Of a stretch of DNA of 64,000 nt, positions 37,288 to 46,668 are shown one piece after another. Made by a program: the position numbers and the translations under genes. The stretch's first letter is position 1. The number at the start of each line of letters is the position of its first letter. The notes below the pieces were generated by a model. The model was not told where the DNA came from. It ran no database searches and was given only the letters and a program-made list of their open reading frames with translations. Source of the stretch: Glaciecola sp. 33A (lineage in GTDB: Bacteria; Pseudomonadota; Gammaproteobacteria; Enterobacterales; Alteromonadaceae); contig NZ_PJAR01000044.1 in NCBI RefSeq assembly GCF_002836745.1, positions 62,001 to 126,000 on the forward strand. Reading direction: 5' to 3'.

Positions 37288-39957
37288 GTGACTACTGATT
37301 TTTCTAGATTTATTAATGTAGGTGAGCGAACCAACGTAACAGGCTCAGCTATGTTCAAGCGCTTGATTTTGGAAGATGATTTCGAAACAGCCCTCGACGT
37401 TGCGCGTCATCAGGTCGCCAATGGTGCGCAAATTATCGATATCAACATGGATGAAGCCATGTTGGACTCCGAAGCTGCAATGGTACGTTTTCTTAATCTA
37501 ATTGCATCTGAACCAGATATTTCTCGTGTTCCAATTATGATTGACTCATCTAAATGGTCAATTATTGAAGCGGGGTTAAAATGCGTTCAAGGCAAAGCGA
37601 TCGTTAACTCAATTAGCTTAAAAGAGGGCGAAGCACTCTTTTTAGCGCAAGCGAAAAAAATTAAACGTTACGGTGCTGCAGCGGTTGTTATGGCATTTGA
37701 TGAGAGCGGTCAAGCCGATACGCAAGTACGCAAGTTCGAGATATGTAAACGCAGCTATAAACTGTTAATTGAAAACCTCGATTTTCCGCCTGAAGACATT
37801 ATTTTTGATCCCAATATATTTGCCGTTGCCACCGGTATTGAGGAGCATAATAATTATGCGGTGGACTTCATTGAGGCAACACGTCAAATTCGTGAACATT
37901 TGCCGCATTGTCATGTGTCAGGTGGTTTATCTAACATATCGTTCTCATTTCGTGGGAACAATCCTGTGCGTGAAGCCATGCACAGCGTATTTCTGTATTA
38001 TGCAATTCGCGCCGGCATGGACATGGGAATTGTCAATGCGGGCCAATTAGAAGTTTACGATCAGATCCCCGCCGAGCTAAGAGATGCAGTCGAAGATGTC
38101 ATACTCAACCGTTATCCTGGCGCCACTGATAAATTACTGGAACTAGCTCCTAAATATCAAGGCGATGGTAAAGCGGCTGCAAAAGAAGATTTAACGTGGC
38201 GCGAGTGGCCGGTTAGCAAACGCTTAGAACATGCATTAGTCAAAGGCATAACCGATTACATCATTGCTGACACCGAAGAAGCTCGCCTCGCCGCTGAGCG
38301 TCCACTGCACGTCATAGAAGGTCCGTTAATGGATGGAATGAATGTGGTTGGTGATTTATTTGGTGAAGGTAAAATGTTTTTACCGCAAGTGGTGAAGTCC
38401 GCGCGTGTGATGAAAAAAGCGGTGGCCCACTTACAGCCTTACATTGAAGCCGAAAAGTCTGGTGTGCGCAGTTCAAACGGCAAAATCATAATGGCAACAG
38501 TGAAAGGCGACGTACATGATATTGGCAAAAATATCGTGGGTGTTGTATTGCAATGCAATAATTTTGAAGTCATTGACTTAGGTGTAATGGTACCGGCAGC
38601 CAAAATTTTGCAGGTGGCTAAAGACGAAAATGCTGACATGATTGGATTATCAGGACTAATAACGCCATCGCTAGATGAAATGGTGCAAGTTGCCAAAGAA
38701 ATGCAGCGCCTAAAAATGAATTTGCCTTTATTAATTGGCGGCGCGACAACGTCAAAAGCGCATACAGCAGTAAAAATAGAACAGAATTACGATCATCCGG
38801 TTATTTATGTTGCCAACGCAAGTCGCGCTGTTGGTGTATGTCAGAAGCTAATTTCACTGGAACATCGTGTCACTTATGCTGCCGAAATTTCCGCAGAATA
38901 TGAAAAGGTCCGCATCGCGCATGCGAAGAAAACGCCACGCACCAAAGCGATTCATTTTAGCGATGCAAAAACCAATAAATTTAGCTGTGACTGGTCAAAT
39001 TATGCGCCGGTTAAACCTAATTTTCTGGGCGTTAAAACCGTTGAAGTGGACTTAAATATGCTAAGAAAGTATATCGATTGGACGCCCTTTTTCTTGACCT
39101 GGTCGCTTGCTGGTAAATACCCTCGCATTCTCAATGATGAGGTTGTTGGGGATGAAGCAAAGAGTGTTTTTAAAGACGCAAATGACATGCTTGATAGTCT
39201 TTGCGCCAGCAAAAAGCTCAAAGCGAAAGGCCGCGTGGGTATTTTTCCTGCTAATTCTCAAGGTGAAGATGTCTTGGTTTTTAGTCCAGATGCGCATGGT
39301 GATGACAATGCGCATAACAATAATATGCAGAATTTAACTGGGTCCCATATAGGAGTTGCGCATCATTTACGTCAACAAACACATAAGCCAAAAGGTCCAA
39401 ATTACTGCCTAAGTGATTTTGTTATGCCTTTATCGCAACGTCGTACCGATTACATGGGCGCTTTTGCTGTCACCGCTGGCATCGGTGAGGAGCAGATAGC
39501 TAAAGCGTACGAAGATGACGGCGATGACTACAACGCTATCATGAGTAAAGCGATTGCAGACAGACTGGCGGAAGCCTTTGCTGAATACCTGCATGAGCAG
39601 GTGCGGACAGATTTGTGGGGCTACAGCAAAGATGAACAGTTGGATAACGAGGCCCTGATCGGTGAAAAGTATCAAGGTATTCGTCCTGCTCCGGGCTACT
39701 CCGCTTGTCCGGAACACACTGAAAAGCAACTGATTTGGGACTTGTTGGATGTTGAAGCCAGTATCGGTATGCAGTTAACATCTAATTACGCTATGTGGCC
39801 TGGCGCATCGGTGTCAGGCTGGTATTTTGCACATCCAGAGTCGCGTTTTTTTGCGGTTGCAAAAATTCAACAAGATCAGCTTAAAGATTATGCTCAGCGT
39901 AAAGGTTGGTCAACAGCAGAAGCTGAAAAGTGGTTAACGCCGAATTTGAACGACTAA
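37288..39957 (+). CDS. metH: Methionine synthase, folate/cobalamin/activation subunit (split MetH, C-terminal part)
   Basis: This 889-residue protein carries the other three MetH domains: pterin binding ([38 protein letters not shown]-type barrel segments), cobalamin binding with the cap helix region and the axial-histidine motif [10 protein letters not shown], followed by [13 protein letters not shown] and [13 protein letters not shown], and the S-adenosylmethionine reactivation domain with [15 protein letters not shown] near the end. It starts with GTG 37288 with GGA close to the upstream stop, so translation is probably coupled to the first half. No part of MetH seems to be missing. Confidence 0.94.
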   Translation: MTTDFSRFINVGERTNVTGSAMFKRLILEDDFETALDVARHQVANGAQIIDINMDEAMLDSEAAMVRFLNLIASEPDISRVPIMIDSSKWSIIEAGLKCVQGKAIVNSISLKEGEALFLAQAKKIKRYGAAAVVMAFDESGQADTQVRKFEICKRSYKLLIENLDFPPEDIIFDPNIFAVATGIEEHNNYAVDFIEATRQIREHLPHCHVSGGLSNISFSFRGNNPVREAMHSVFLYYAIRAGMDMGIVNAGQLEVYDQIPAELRDAVEDVILNRYPGATDKLLELAPKYQGDGKAAAKEDLTWREWPVSKRLEHALVKGITDYIIADTEEARLAAERPLHVIEGPLMDGMNVVGDLFGEGKMFLPQVVKSARVMKKAVAHLQPYIEAEKSGVRSSNGKIIMATVKGDVHDIGKNIVGVVLQCNNFEVIDLGVMVPAAKILQVAKDENADMIGLSGLITPSLDEMVQVAKEMQRLKMNLPLLIGGATTSKAHTAVKIEQNYDHPVIYVANASRAVGVCQKLISLEHRVTYAAEISAEYEKVRIAHAKKTPRTKAIHFSDAKTNKFSCDWSNYAPVKPNFLGVKTVEVDLNMLRKYIDWTPFFLTWSLAGKYPRILNDEVVGDEAKSVFKDANDMLDSLCASKKLKAKGRVGIFPANSQGEDVLVFSPDAHGDDNAHNNNMQNLTGSHIGVAHHLRQQTHKPKGPNYCLSDFVMPLSQRRTDYMGAFAVTAGIGEEQIAKAYEDDGDDYNAIMSKAIADRLAEAFAEYLHEQVRTDLWGYSKDEQLDNEALIGEKYQGIRPAPGYSACPEHTEKQLIWDLLDVEASIGMQLTSNYAMWPGASVSGWYFAHPESRFFAVAKIQQDQLKDYAQRKGWSTAEAEKWLTPNLND

Positions 39958-40104
39958 GCTTTGTTGCCTTGAATAAGGTGGGAATATACAGTTACTTTTG
40001 TGCTGATGAGTTTTGTATTAGGGAGTTTTGAGCATACTATTTGTATTAGGTCGTTTGAAAAAACCACTATTGACGAGACTGTTTGCTATTTAATAGGATA
40101 AAAG

Positions 40105-40710
40105 ATGCAACCGAAACCGTTTAGTCAAGCTTGTGAAAACAATAAGAAGCCGATCCTACAACAGCTTAAGAAAGCATTTTCTAAGGTGCATAGTGTGCTT
40201 GAAGTTGGCTCAGGTACAGGCCAACACGCGGCGTACTTTGCAGCTAAGTTACCGCACGTGCAATGGCAATGTTCGGATGTTGAAGAATACCACGATGGCA
40301 TTAATCAGTGGATTGATGAGTTTCCAAGCGAGAATCTGAATCGACCATTGGTTCTAAAACTAGCGAGAGACGAGTGGCTTAGTCATTGTACCGTGTCGAA
40401 TGAGCCGTTTGATGGCATATATACTGCGAATACGGCTCATATAATGCTCGAGCAGGAGATTAAATTATTAATGCAATCAGTTGCTGCCAACTTACCTAAA
40501 AATGGCGTATTTTGCCAATACGGGCCTTTTATTATGGATGGTCAGTTTAGCAGTCAAAGCAATCAAGAATTCCATGAAAAACTAATTTCCAGTGGATATG
40601 GCGGTTATCGTGATATTGAAGAGCTAGCTTGCTGGGCCCCGCAACTTGTATTGAACGCGAAAATTGATATGCCGGCTAATAATATGATGTTGGTATGGCG
40701 ATCTAAATAA
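40105..40710 (+). CDS. DUF938 SAM-dependent methyltransferase
   Basis: The 201-residue product has a class I methyltransferase fold with the glycine-rich SAM loop VLEVGSGTGQHAAYF (about 31-45), a second-strand acidic residue in WQCSDVEEY, and the DUF938 signatures FDGIYTANTAHIM, GVFCQYGPF and NMMLVWRSK at the end. The substrate is not known. It stands alone between metH and a bidirectional terminator, with an AGGATAAA leader before its ATG. Confidence 0.85.
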   Translation: MQPKPFSQACENNKKPILQQLKKAFSKVHSVLEVGSGTGQHAAYFAAKLPHVQWQCSDVEEYHDGINQWIDEFPSENLNRPLVLKLARDEWLSHCTVSNEPFDGIYTANTAHIMLEQEIKLLMQSVAANLPKNGVFCQYGPFIMDGQFSSQSNQEFHEKLISSGYGGYRDIEELACWAPQLVLNAKIDMPANNMMLVWRSK

Positions 40711-40806
40711 GCGTAATTAAATATAAAACAGTATGAATGATGCATCCGTTGTGAACGTTATTTCGCTTATTAAGATGTTGCGCTAGTTACTACAAATGCT
40801 GAAACG

Positions 40807-40842
40807 AAAAAAAGCCCCACATAAAAATGTAGGGCTTTTTTA
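40807..40842. terminator. Bidirectional rho-independent terminator
   Basis: AGCCCCACAT pairs with ATGTAGGGCT (one mismatch) around AAAA, with an A-run on the left and a T-run on the right. It lies between convergent genes (DUF938 on + and the S9 peptidase on -) and can serve both. Confidence 0.85.
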
Positions 40843-40898
40843 TCCTCAATTTGAGAGACTTGCGCTCACAAATTGCAATGGCTAATAAAAACTAATTT

Positions 40899-42878
40899 TT
40901 AGTTAGCGGCCGCAATGTCGTTATTATTAAAGCACCGGTTATCAAACCAATCAATCAACTCACCATAAAATTGCATTTTGTGCTCATAATATAATGTATT
41001 AGAGAAATGGTCTGCACCTTCAAGTTCAGTATATTTAAAGTCGGTTGTATACTCTTTCAAAGCGTCAACAAATGTTCTACTGTGCTTAATTGGAACTCGT
41101 TGGTCAATGTCTCCATGTACAATATATATAGGAATATTTACATCTTTAACATGATCGATTGGGTCAATTCCTTGAACCGTTGGTGCTTGGAATATTCGCA
41201 GGTAACGACTGTTATTGATACTAGACAACACTCTGTCTAAATCGCCAACGCCCGCCCCAGCTACAGCGCACTTATAAATATTATTTTTGCGCAAAGATGC
41301 AACAAAAGCGGCATAACCACCGTAGCTCCAACCAAACATACCTAGTCTGTCTTCATCGGCCAAGCCTTTTTTGACTAACCACATTGCAGCATCGTCAAGG
41401 TCGTCTTGCATTTTTTTACCCCATTCTCCATCACCCGCTTTCCAAAGTTCAAGACCAAAGCCTTGTGAACCTCTGAATTGGGGCTGAATAACTAAGTAAC
41501 CATTGTTTGCAAGCATTTGTGACCAAGGGTCAAATATATTGACGTCCCTAGACCAAGGCCCGCCATGAGGGTTAACGATAGTAGGGAAAGGACCTTTGCC
41601 CTGCGGAATAGTAACGTACGCAGGAATGACCAAGCCATCTCTGGCTTTGTATTTAACATACATCACTTTAGCTAACTTGCTTTTATCAATAAGAGGCGCA
41701 GTATCGCCAATTAAACTCAGGTCTTTTTTATTAATTAATAAATAATAAGTACCCGGATTGCTGTCGCTCTGAGTGTATATTACCATTGCATTATCATCTT
41801 CTGAACGACTGGATAAGCGAACAAATTGTCCTGGGAATTGGTCTTCAATGGCTTGATACAGGCTTGCTTCGTTAACCGCAGCTTCTGTATTGCTTAAGAA
41901 AAAGCGAATTGGATGCTTTGCTGTATAGGAATAACCCAAAAGCTCGCCGCGATTTGCTAATTTTTGGCTTAAAATTAGACCGTCGGTGTCAACTGATTCT
42001 AAACCAAATAATCTTTCCGAGAATTTTTTGGTTTCAATATTATAGCTGTATATACCAGCAGTATTGCGATCCAGTGTTGCACTTACCATAACTTCATTCG
42101 GGTTTTCTACAGATAGGCCAAGAAAATCAAATACTTCTCTATTTTCTGGTTTGTTTTGATGTATCAACTCCCATTCGTCTGAACCTTTTGCTCTAACATA
42201 TAAATTAATAGAAGATGCTGAAATATCGTAACCAGTGCCGGCTCTCACATCGCCATCAAAATCGGTAAGGAATCCGCCACTTACCTTTTCGTTTCCACGA
42301 TAAATAGTGCGCGTTGAACCCGTATTTATATTATATTTTATAACGTCTGTTTTACGATCATCATTAATGTCATAACTTAGTAGTATATGTTCAGGATCTG
42401 CAATCAATGTTGAGATAACAGTATAGTTAGTAAAATTCTCTTTTGCGAAAGGAACTAGCCATTTACCGGTACCATCGGCATTAACAATTGCCCTTTTAGT
42501 TGCCCAGTAATTTTCGTTCCCATCTTGAATGTTTTGACGAAAGCTGACCATAATTTTTTTATTGTTTAGCCAAAAAAAACTAGTTAGCTCCATTTTATCA
42601 GCAGCAAAAGTGACCGGTTGCGTGGTCATATTGTTAGTTGGCCTAACTTCCAATATGTAGTCGCCCCGTTTGCTAGTGGCTTTCATGTAACCAATGCTTT
42701 TACCGTTATTACTTAACCTTACAGACTTGATTGCAGCCTCAATCGCAAATGCTTCAATTGGCATTTTTATCGATGCTGGCTCTACTTTAGTAACGTTGTC
42801 TTCGGCTACTGCATTTTGCAAAATCAGCATCGAAACAACGCTGAACAAGCCTATTTTAAAAAAGTGTCTCTTTAACAT
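40899..42878 (-). CDS. Secreted S9-family prolyl oligopeptidase-like peptidase
   Basis: The 659-residue product has a signal peptide (MLKRHFFKIGLFSVVSMLILQNAVA), a beta-propeller-like N-terminal half and a C-terminal alpha/beta hydrolase peptidase domain. The catalytic residues are visible as Ser in MFGWSYGGYAAF, Asp in HGDIDQRVP and His in EGADHFSN. It would cleave peptides in the periplasm or outside. I use ATG 42878, preceded by GAGAAAG; GTG 42890 would place residues before the signal peptide without a ribosome site. It lies downstream of a TonB-dependent receptor on the same strand, separated by a terminator, and probably acts in peptide use. Confidence 0.9.
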   Translation of the reverse strand: MLKRHFFKIGLFSVVSMLILQNAVAEDNVTKVEPASIKMPIEAFAIEAAIKSVRLSNNGKSIGYMKATSKRGDYILEVRPTNNMTTQPVTFAADKMELTSFFWLNNKKIMVSFRQNIQDGNENYWATKRAIVNADGTGKWLVPFAKENFTNYTVISTLIADPEHILLSYDINDDRKTDVIKYNINTGSTRTIYRGNEKVSGGFLTDFDGDVRAGTGYDISASSINLYVRAKGSDEWELIHQNKPENREVFDFLGLSVENPNEVMVSATLDRNTAGIYSYNIETKKFSERLFGLESVDTDGLILSQKLANRGELLGYSYTAKHPIRFFLSNTEAAVNEASLYQAIEDQFPGQFVRLSSRSEDDNAMVIYTQSDSNPGTYYLLINKKDLSLIGDTAPLIDKSKLAKVMYVKYKARDGLVIPAYVTIPQGKGPFPTIVNPHGGPWSRDVNIFDPWSQMLANNGYLVIQPQFRGSQGFGLELWKAGDGEWGKKMQDDLDDAAMWLVKKGLADEDRLGMFGWSYGGYAAFVASLRKNNIYKCAVAGAGVGDLDRVLSSINNSRYLRIFQAPTVQGIDPIDHVKDVNIPIYIVHGDIDQRVPIKHSRTFVDALKEYTTDFKYTELEGADHFSNTLYYEHKMQFYGELIDWFDNRCFNNNDIAAAN

Positions 42879-42894
42879 TATCTTTCTCACTTGT

Positions 42895-42930
42895 AAAAAA
42901 AAAGACCCTCGGACTAAAGCCCAGAGAGTC
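42895..42930 (-). terminator. Rho-independent terminator after the TonB-dependent receptor gene
   Basis: On the - strand GACTCTC pairs with GAGGGTC, with GGGC and GTCC-type bases inside the loop, and is followed by a run of nine T residues. It lies between the receptor stop and the S9 peptidase start. Confidence 0.75.
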
Positions 42931-42954
42931 CTTCATATTAAGTAACGCTGCTAA

Positions 42955-45900
42955 TTAAAACGAGTAACTAACCGTTCCAAATACAGTTCGACCAAACAAG
43001 TCATAGCCAACACCCAACGGAATGTTTCGGGTAGAGAATACACCTGCGTCATCAACTTTTGGTGGAGCTTCGTTAAAGACATTTGTAACACCTACAGTGA
43101 CAGCCCAGTTGTCTTGGCTATAGTTGATTGAAGCGCTGTGCGTGTAGTAGCTAGCAGTGTAATACACAGGACGACATAAAACGTCTAAACCATCGCACGG
43201 AGCATAAGTGTCAAAATCGTCTGGCTCATCTACTTCACCTTTACCTATGTAACGAGTGGACCAGTTAAATCTAAAATCACTATACGCTATTCTTAAACGG
43301 GCACCTCCTCTCCACTCAGGATAAGTAGGCTCACCGAAGTTGTCATCAAAGTCACCCAATATATCCTGCTCTGCAGATTTGAGTTTGGTAGCCTGCACAT
43401 CTAAAGACACGCTTAGTTCGTTGTCACCAACAATGAAATCTTGTTCATAGTAGATATTGAAATCCGTACCTTGAGAACCTTCAAGACCGATGTTGATGAA
43501 TGAAGCATCAATAGACTGCAGCCGATTAGTCGTTGCATCACGATTAATACTGCCGCAGAACGCACTTGAACCATCAGGACGGTCAATGTTGTCGTAACAA
43601 TTAGCAACAATGAAACCACCACTTGGCTCAGCGACACTGTCAGTGATACGAATGTCATACCAAGTTGCAGATACTGTTAGGTCAAATGCGTCAGTAAACG
43701 GTTGTTCAAATATGAAACCATAGGTTTCAGATACTGACCGCTCAGCGGCTAGTGATTCAGAACCACCTGTGCTTACTTCTGTAGATGTTCCCGCTTCAAA
43801 ACGGTCTTGCGTGGCAGTTTGAAGGCCAAGAGACGTGGGGTCAATACCGTTAGCGGAGCAAGCAGTAAGAATACGTTGTGCACGTTGGTCTTCTGCTGCA
43901 TCGTAAGTTTCGCTTGAGTTAATATCTAGTGGATCAGAAATTCTCGCTGAGTTAGGGACAACACAAGGATCCGATAGCGTTGAAAAACCAGACGTACCGT
44001 TTAAGAAACGTTCACGTAGGTTCGGAGCACGGTAAGACGTACCACGAGTCCCTCGAATTGTGAACCATTCTGTTGGACGATAGATAGCTTTTAAGCTAAA
44101 CGTCGTCTCCGGATCATAAAAAGTCTCGTCAGTCCAACGACCAGATGCCGTTACAGTTAGTTCTTCAGCCCATTTTTCGCCTCGTAACAACGGTGCTTCA
44201 GTTTCAAAGAACACTTCTTTCAGGTTTCTAGAACCATCAGCACCTTCATCGGAGAAGTAACCCCATAACAAGCCTTCGGCAGCTACTGGGTTGGCATCTG
44301 TAATGATTTCGTCTTTACGGAACTCAGCACCAAGTACTAAAGGCACTATCTGATTATTCCAAGGCAACGTAAACGCATCACCCGTAATATAACCAGTTAA
44401 CATTGTCTGCTTAACTTCAGTTGAAATTTCACGGCTATCGAACAGGTATGCACCTTCAGCAGCAGTCAATGTACCGCCGCCTTCTTGATAGATGTTAGAT
44501 GAGAATAAATTTACTGGTACGCAACCATCTGAACCGGTGCCACAAGTAATAGAATTATCAGCGTTACGGACAGAAGTATCCAAAGAATTCAATAAATTCG
44601 CTTCATTAATACCGATGATGCTGTTATCGCCCTTAGAAGCGCTATAAATAGCAGATACCTCATATGTCCAGTTGCCTTCACCGACGTCTGCCAGTATACC
44701 GAGGTTACCTTGCACACCACCCACTAGACGATATTGAGAAACATCAACAACGTTGGTGTCTCTATCCCCTCTGATACTGACAATTGGGCGTACTTCTTGA
44801 GAACCGTATGGGAAGCCGACGCCAGCGCGGCAATCTATGCCGTTTTCAATGTCTGTACCACATGGGTTGAATGGATTTTCAGCACCAACGAACTCAAATA
44901 ACTGACCGCCTGGGCTAAATACGTTTGTATCACGCTGAGCATAAAGTGCCTCATAAAAGATACGCGTGTCATTATCATCTTGCAGTAAATAGTCACCGTG
45001 TGCATACAGGCTCAAACGTTTGAGCGGGCTAACCCAATCTCTTGAATTAACATAGTCAGAACGCTCTAACGAATAGAACGGGTCTTGGAAATTAAAATCT
45101 AAGAACCCATCACCGTTACCGTCCCAAATGGCATTATCTATGATGCCGTCACCATTAGTGTCAACTTCAGTAACGAAACCTGGGAAGAATGCTGCGTTTC
45201 CTAGGCCGCTTGTTGAATCACTCCAATTTGGAATGCCGATATTCGTAGAACCTTCAGTACGGTAAACACTGCCGAAGAAAGGAATACTCATACGGTTTGA
45301 GAGCGGAAAGATGTCACAGGCATCAGGGGGCGTCGTATTTGGACCAATGCCACGGTAATCAGTGTAAATGTTACCATCATCGCCTTCATAGACAAATTCT
45401 GTACACTCATTAACGTACTCACTTTCGGCGAAAGTTTGTGAGCGACGCTCATTATACTCAGCAGCAATGTTAAATGAATAGTTGTCACCTGACATGCCGT
45501 ACATTGCTGACAAGATAGTCTGTTCACCACCTTCGTTTGGTGCGGCTACTGTTGCTTGAAAGTCAAAACCTTCTACGTTTGAACGTAATATTATGTTTGA
45601 AACACCCGCGATAGCATCAGAGCCATAAACCGCAGAAGCACCGTCAAATAAGTTTTCAATGCGGTCGATGAGGACCGATGGAATTAGGTTCAAATCTGGA
45701 GAGGTGGGTGCACCACCCACACCAGCAGGAGCAACTCGGCGTCCATTGACTAGCACCAAGGTACGAGCAGCACCAAGACCACGGAAACCGACCGTCGCGG
45801 CACCCGGACCATTATCTAGCACAAAGCCAGAAAACGTGTTGTCGATTTGTTGGCCTGCACTTTGTGAAGCTGATTGCAGCATTTCGCTTGTATCAAACAT

Positions 45901-46143
45901 TCCCAGTTCGCGTGAAATGTCACCACTAATAATTTGAATTGGGGAGGCGTTTGAAAACTCTTCACGCTTTATACGCGAGCCAGTAATGGCAATACGTTCT
46001 ACCACTTCCTTTACTTCTTCTTCTTCTTCTTCAAGAAGACTATCAGTTTCCTGTGCGTACAAATTTGGGGCTGCTAAGCATCCTAGAGCGACTAAAACCG
46101 CTATAGATACCTTGTGCAACTTAGTATCGTTACTTTGATTCAT
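42955..46143 (-). CDS. TonB-dependent outer-membrane receptor
   Basis: This 1062-residue protein has a signal peptide (ending NLYAQ), an acidic Glu run, the plug domain (VVERIAITGSRIKREEF, GFRGLGAARTLVLVNGRRVAPAG, NLIPSVLIDRIENLFDGASAVYGSDAIAGVSNIIL) and a long beta-barrel ending GTVSYSF with the terminal Phe needed for insertion. It takes up a large substrate with energy from TonB. An extracellular loop near residues 325-350 contains two EF-hand-like loops (DTNGDGIID and DGNGDGFLDF), suggesting calcium binding. Flanking S9 and M13 peptidases suggest peptides as substrate, but siderophores or glycans cannot be excluded. Confidence 0.92.
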   Translation of the reverse strand: MNQSNDTKLHKVSIAVLVALGCLAAPNLYAQETDSLLEEEEEEVKEVVERIAITGSRIKREEFSNASPIQIISGDISRELGMFDTSEMLQSASQSAGQQIDNTFSGFVLDNGPGAATVGFRGLGAARTLVLVNGRRVAPAGVGGAPTSPDLNLIPSVLIDRIENLFDGASAVYGSDAIAGVSNIILRSNVEGFDFQATVAAPNEGGEQTILSAMYGMSGDNYSFNIAAEYNERRSQTFAESEYVNECTEFVYEGDDGNIYTDYRGIGPNTTPPDACDIFPLSNRMSIPFFGSVYRTEGSTNIGIPNWSDSTSGLGNAAFFPGFVTEVDTNGDGIIDNAIWDGNGDGFLDFNFQDPFYSLERSDYVNSRDWVSPLKRLSLYAHGDYLLQDDNDTRIFYEALYAQRDTNVFSPGGQLFEFVGAENPFNPCGTDIENGIDCRAGVGFPYGSQEVRPIVSIRGDRDTNVVDVSQYRLVGGVQGNLGILADVGEGNWTYEVSAIYSASKGDNSIIGINEANLLNSLDTSVRNADNSITCGTGSDGCVPVNLFSSNIYQEGGGTLTAAEGAYLFDSREISTEVKQTMLTGYITGDAFTLPWNNQIVPLVLGAEFRKDEIITDANPVAAEGLLWGYFSDEGADGSRNLKEVFFETEAPLLRGEKWAEELTVTASGRWTDETFYDPETTFSLKAIYRPTEWFTIRGTRGTSYRAPNLRERFLNGTSGFSTLSDPCVVPNSARISDPLDINSSETYDAAEDQRAQRILTACSANGIDPTSLGLQTATQDRFEAGTSTEVSTGGSESLAAERSVSETYGFIFEQPFTDAFDLTVSATWYDIRITDSVAEPSGGFIVANCYDNIDRPDGSSAFCGSINRDATTNRLQSIDASFINIGLEGSQGTDFNIYYEQDFIVGDNELSVSLDVQATKLKSAEQDILGDFDDNFGEPTYPEWRGGARLRIAYSDFRFNWSTRYIGKGEVDEPDDFDTYAPCDGLDVLCRPVYYTASYYTHSASINYSQDNWAVTVGVTNVFNEAPPKVDDAGVFSTRNIPLGVGYDLFGRTVFGTVSYSF

Positions 46144-46510
46144 GTTGATTCCCTGTTACCGCTTTATAGCGATTAATATTATTGTTTTAACCCAAAAGAT
46201 ATTTTTTGGTTTAAATGTGCAACTTTTGTAATTTCCATGTGTCCTATGCAATGCATGACAGCAGTTTCTCTTATAATTTGGGAAGCTTTTGTCATTGCCA
46301 AAAACAGACATGTAAAAGAGTCGCTTTATTTACACGGCCTAATCTAATCAATGTGGTATGAACAGTCAAACTTCTGCATTCCACATTATTGTGCGTTTTT
46401 TAATCGAAATTGTGTATTTTTTTTAGAATATAGTTATGAAAATAAAAATAGCTAATAAAAACAAAAAGATAAAAAGTGAATCAATGGTCCAAATTCTTTA
46501 CAGAAACTTT

Positions 46511-46528
46511 AAAAAAAATATTTTTTTT
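46511..46528. repeat. Perfect 18-bp A/T palindrome
   Basis: Eight A residues, TA, and eight T residues form a perfect palindrome (AAAAAAAATATTTTTTTT) next to a GC hairpin. It may add to termination or bend DNA. Confidence 0.7.
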
Positions 46529-46531
46529 TAG

Positions 46532-46564
46532 AAAAATGCAAGCCAGCTTATTGATCGGCCTGCA
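46532..46564 (-). terminator. Probable terminator of the M13 peptidase gene
   Basis: On the - strand TGCAGGCC pairs with GGCTTGCA (one G-T pair) around a 12-base loop and is followed by TTTTT. It starts about 105 bases after the stop codon. Confidence 0.5.
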
Positions 46565-46668
46565 CTTTGTTGTTTTTATAAATCCTCATGTTAATGCTAA
46601 TTTATGTTACTCAGCTGATTTTTTGTTTTAAAAATCTAAATTATTGTCACTTGCAGCTCAGCACAACA

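Larger units (their letters stand above)
46144..46668. other. 525-bp intergenic region between receptor and M13 peptidase genes
   Basis: No gene is supported. The stretch is AT-rich and must carry the promoter of the receptor gene (- strand), which I cannot place confidently. It holds an 18-bp A/T palindrome and a terminator-like hairpin for the M13 gene, annotated separately. Confidence 0.6.

Noticed and set aside
37277-37290. Sequencing frameshift or readthrough joining the two metH genes
   Set aside because: The stop of the first gene precedes the T-run, the second gene has its own start and ribosome site, and the break falls exactly between domains.
46008-46035. GAA/TTC trinucleotide run in the receptor gene as a phase-variable tract
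   Set aside because: Gain or loss of units keeps the frame and only changes the length of a Glu run in a flexible linker.
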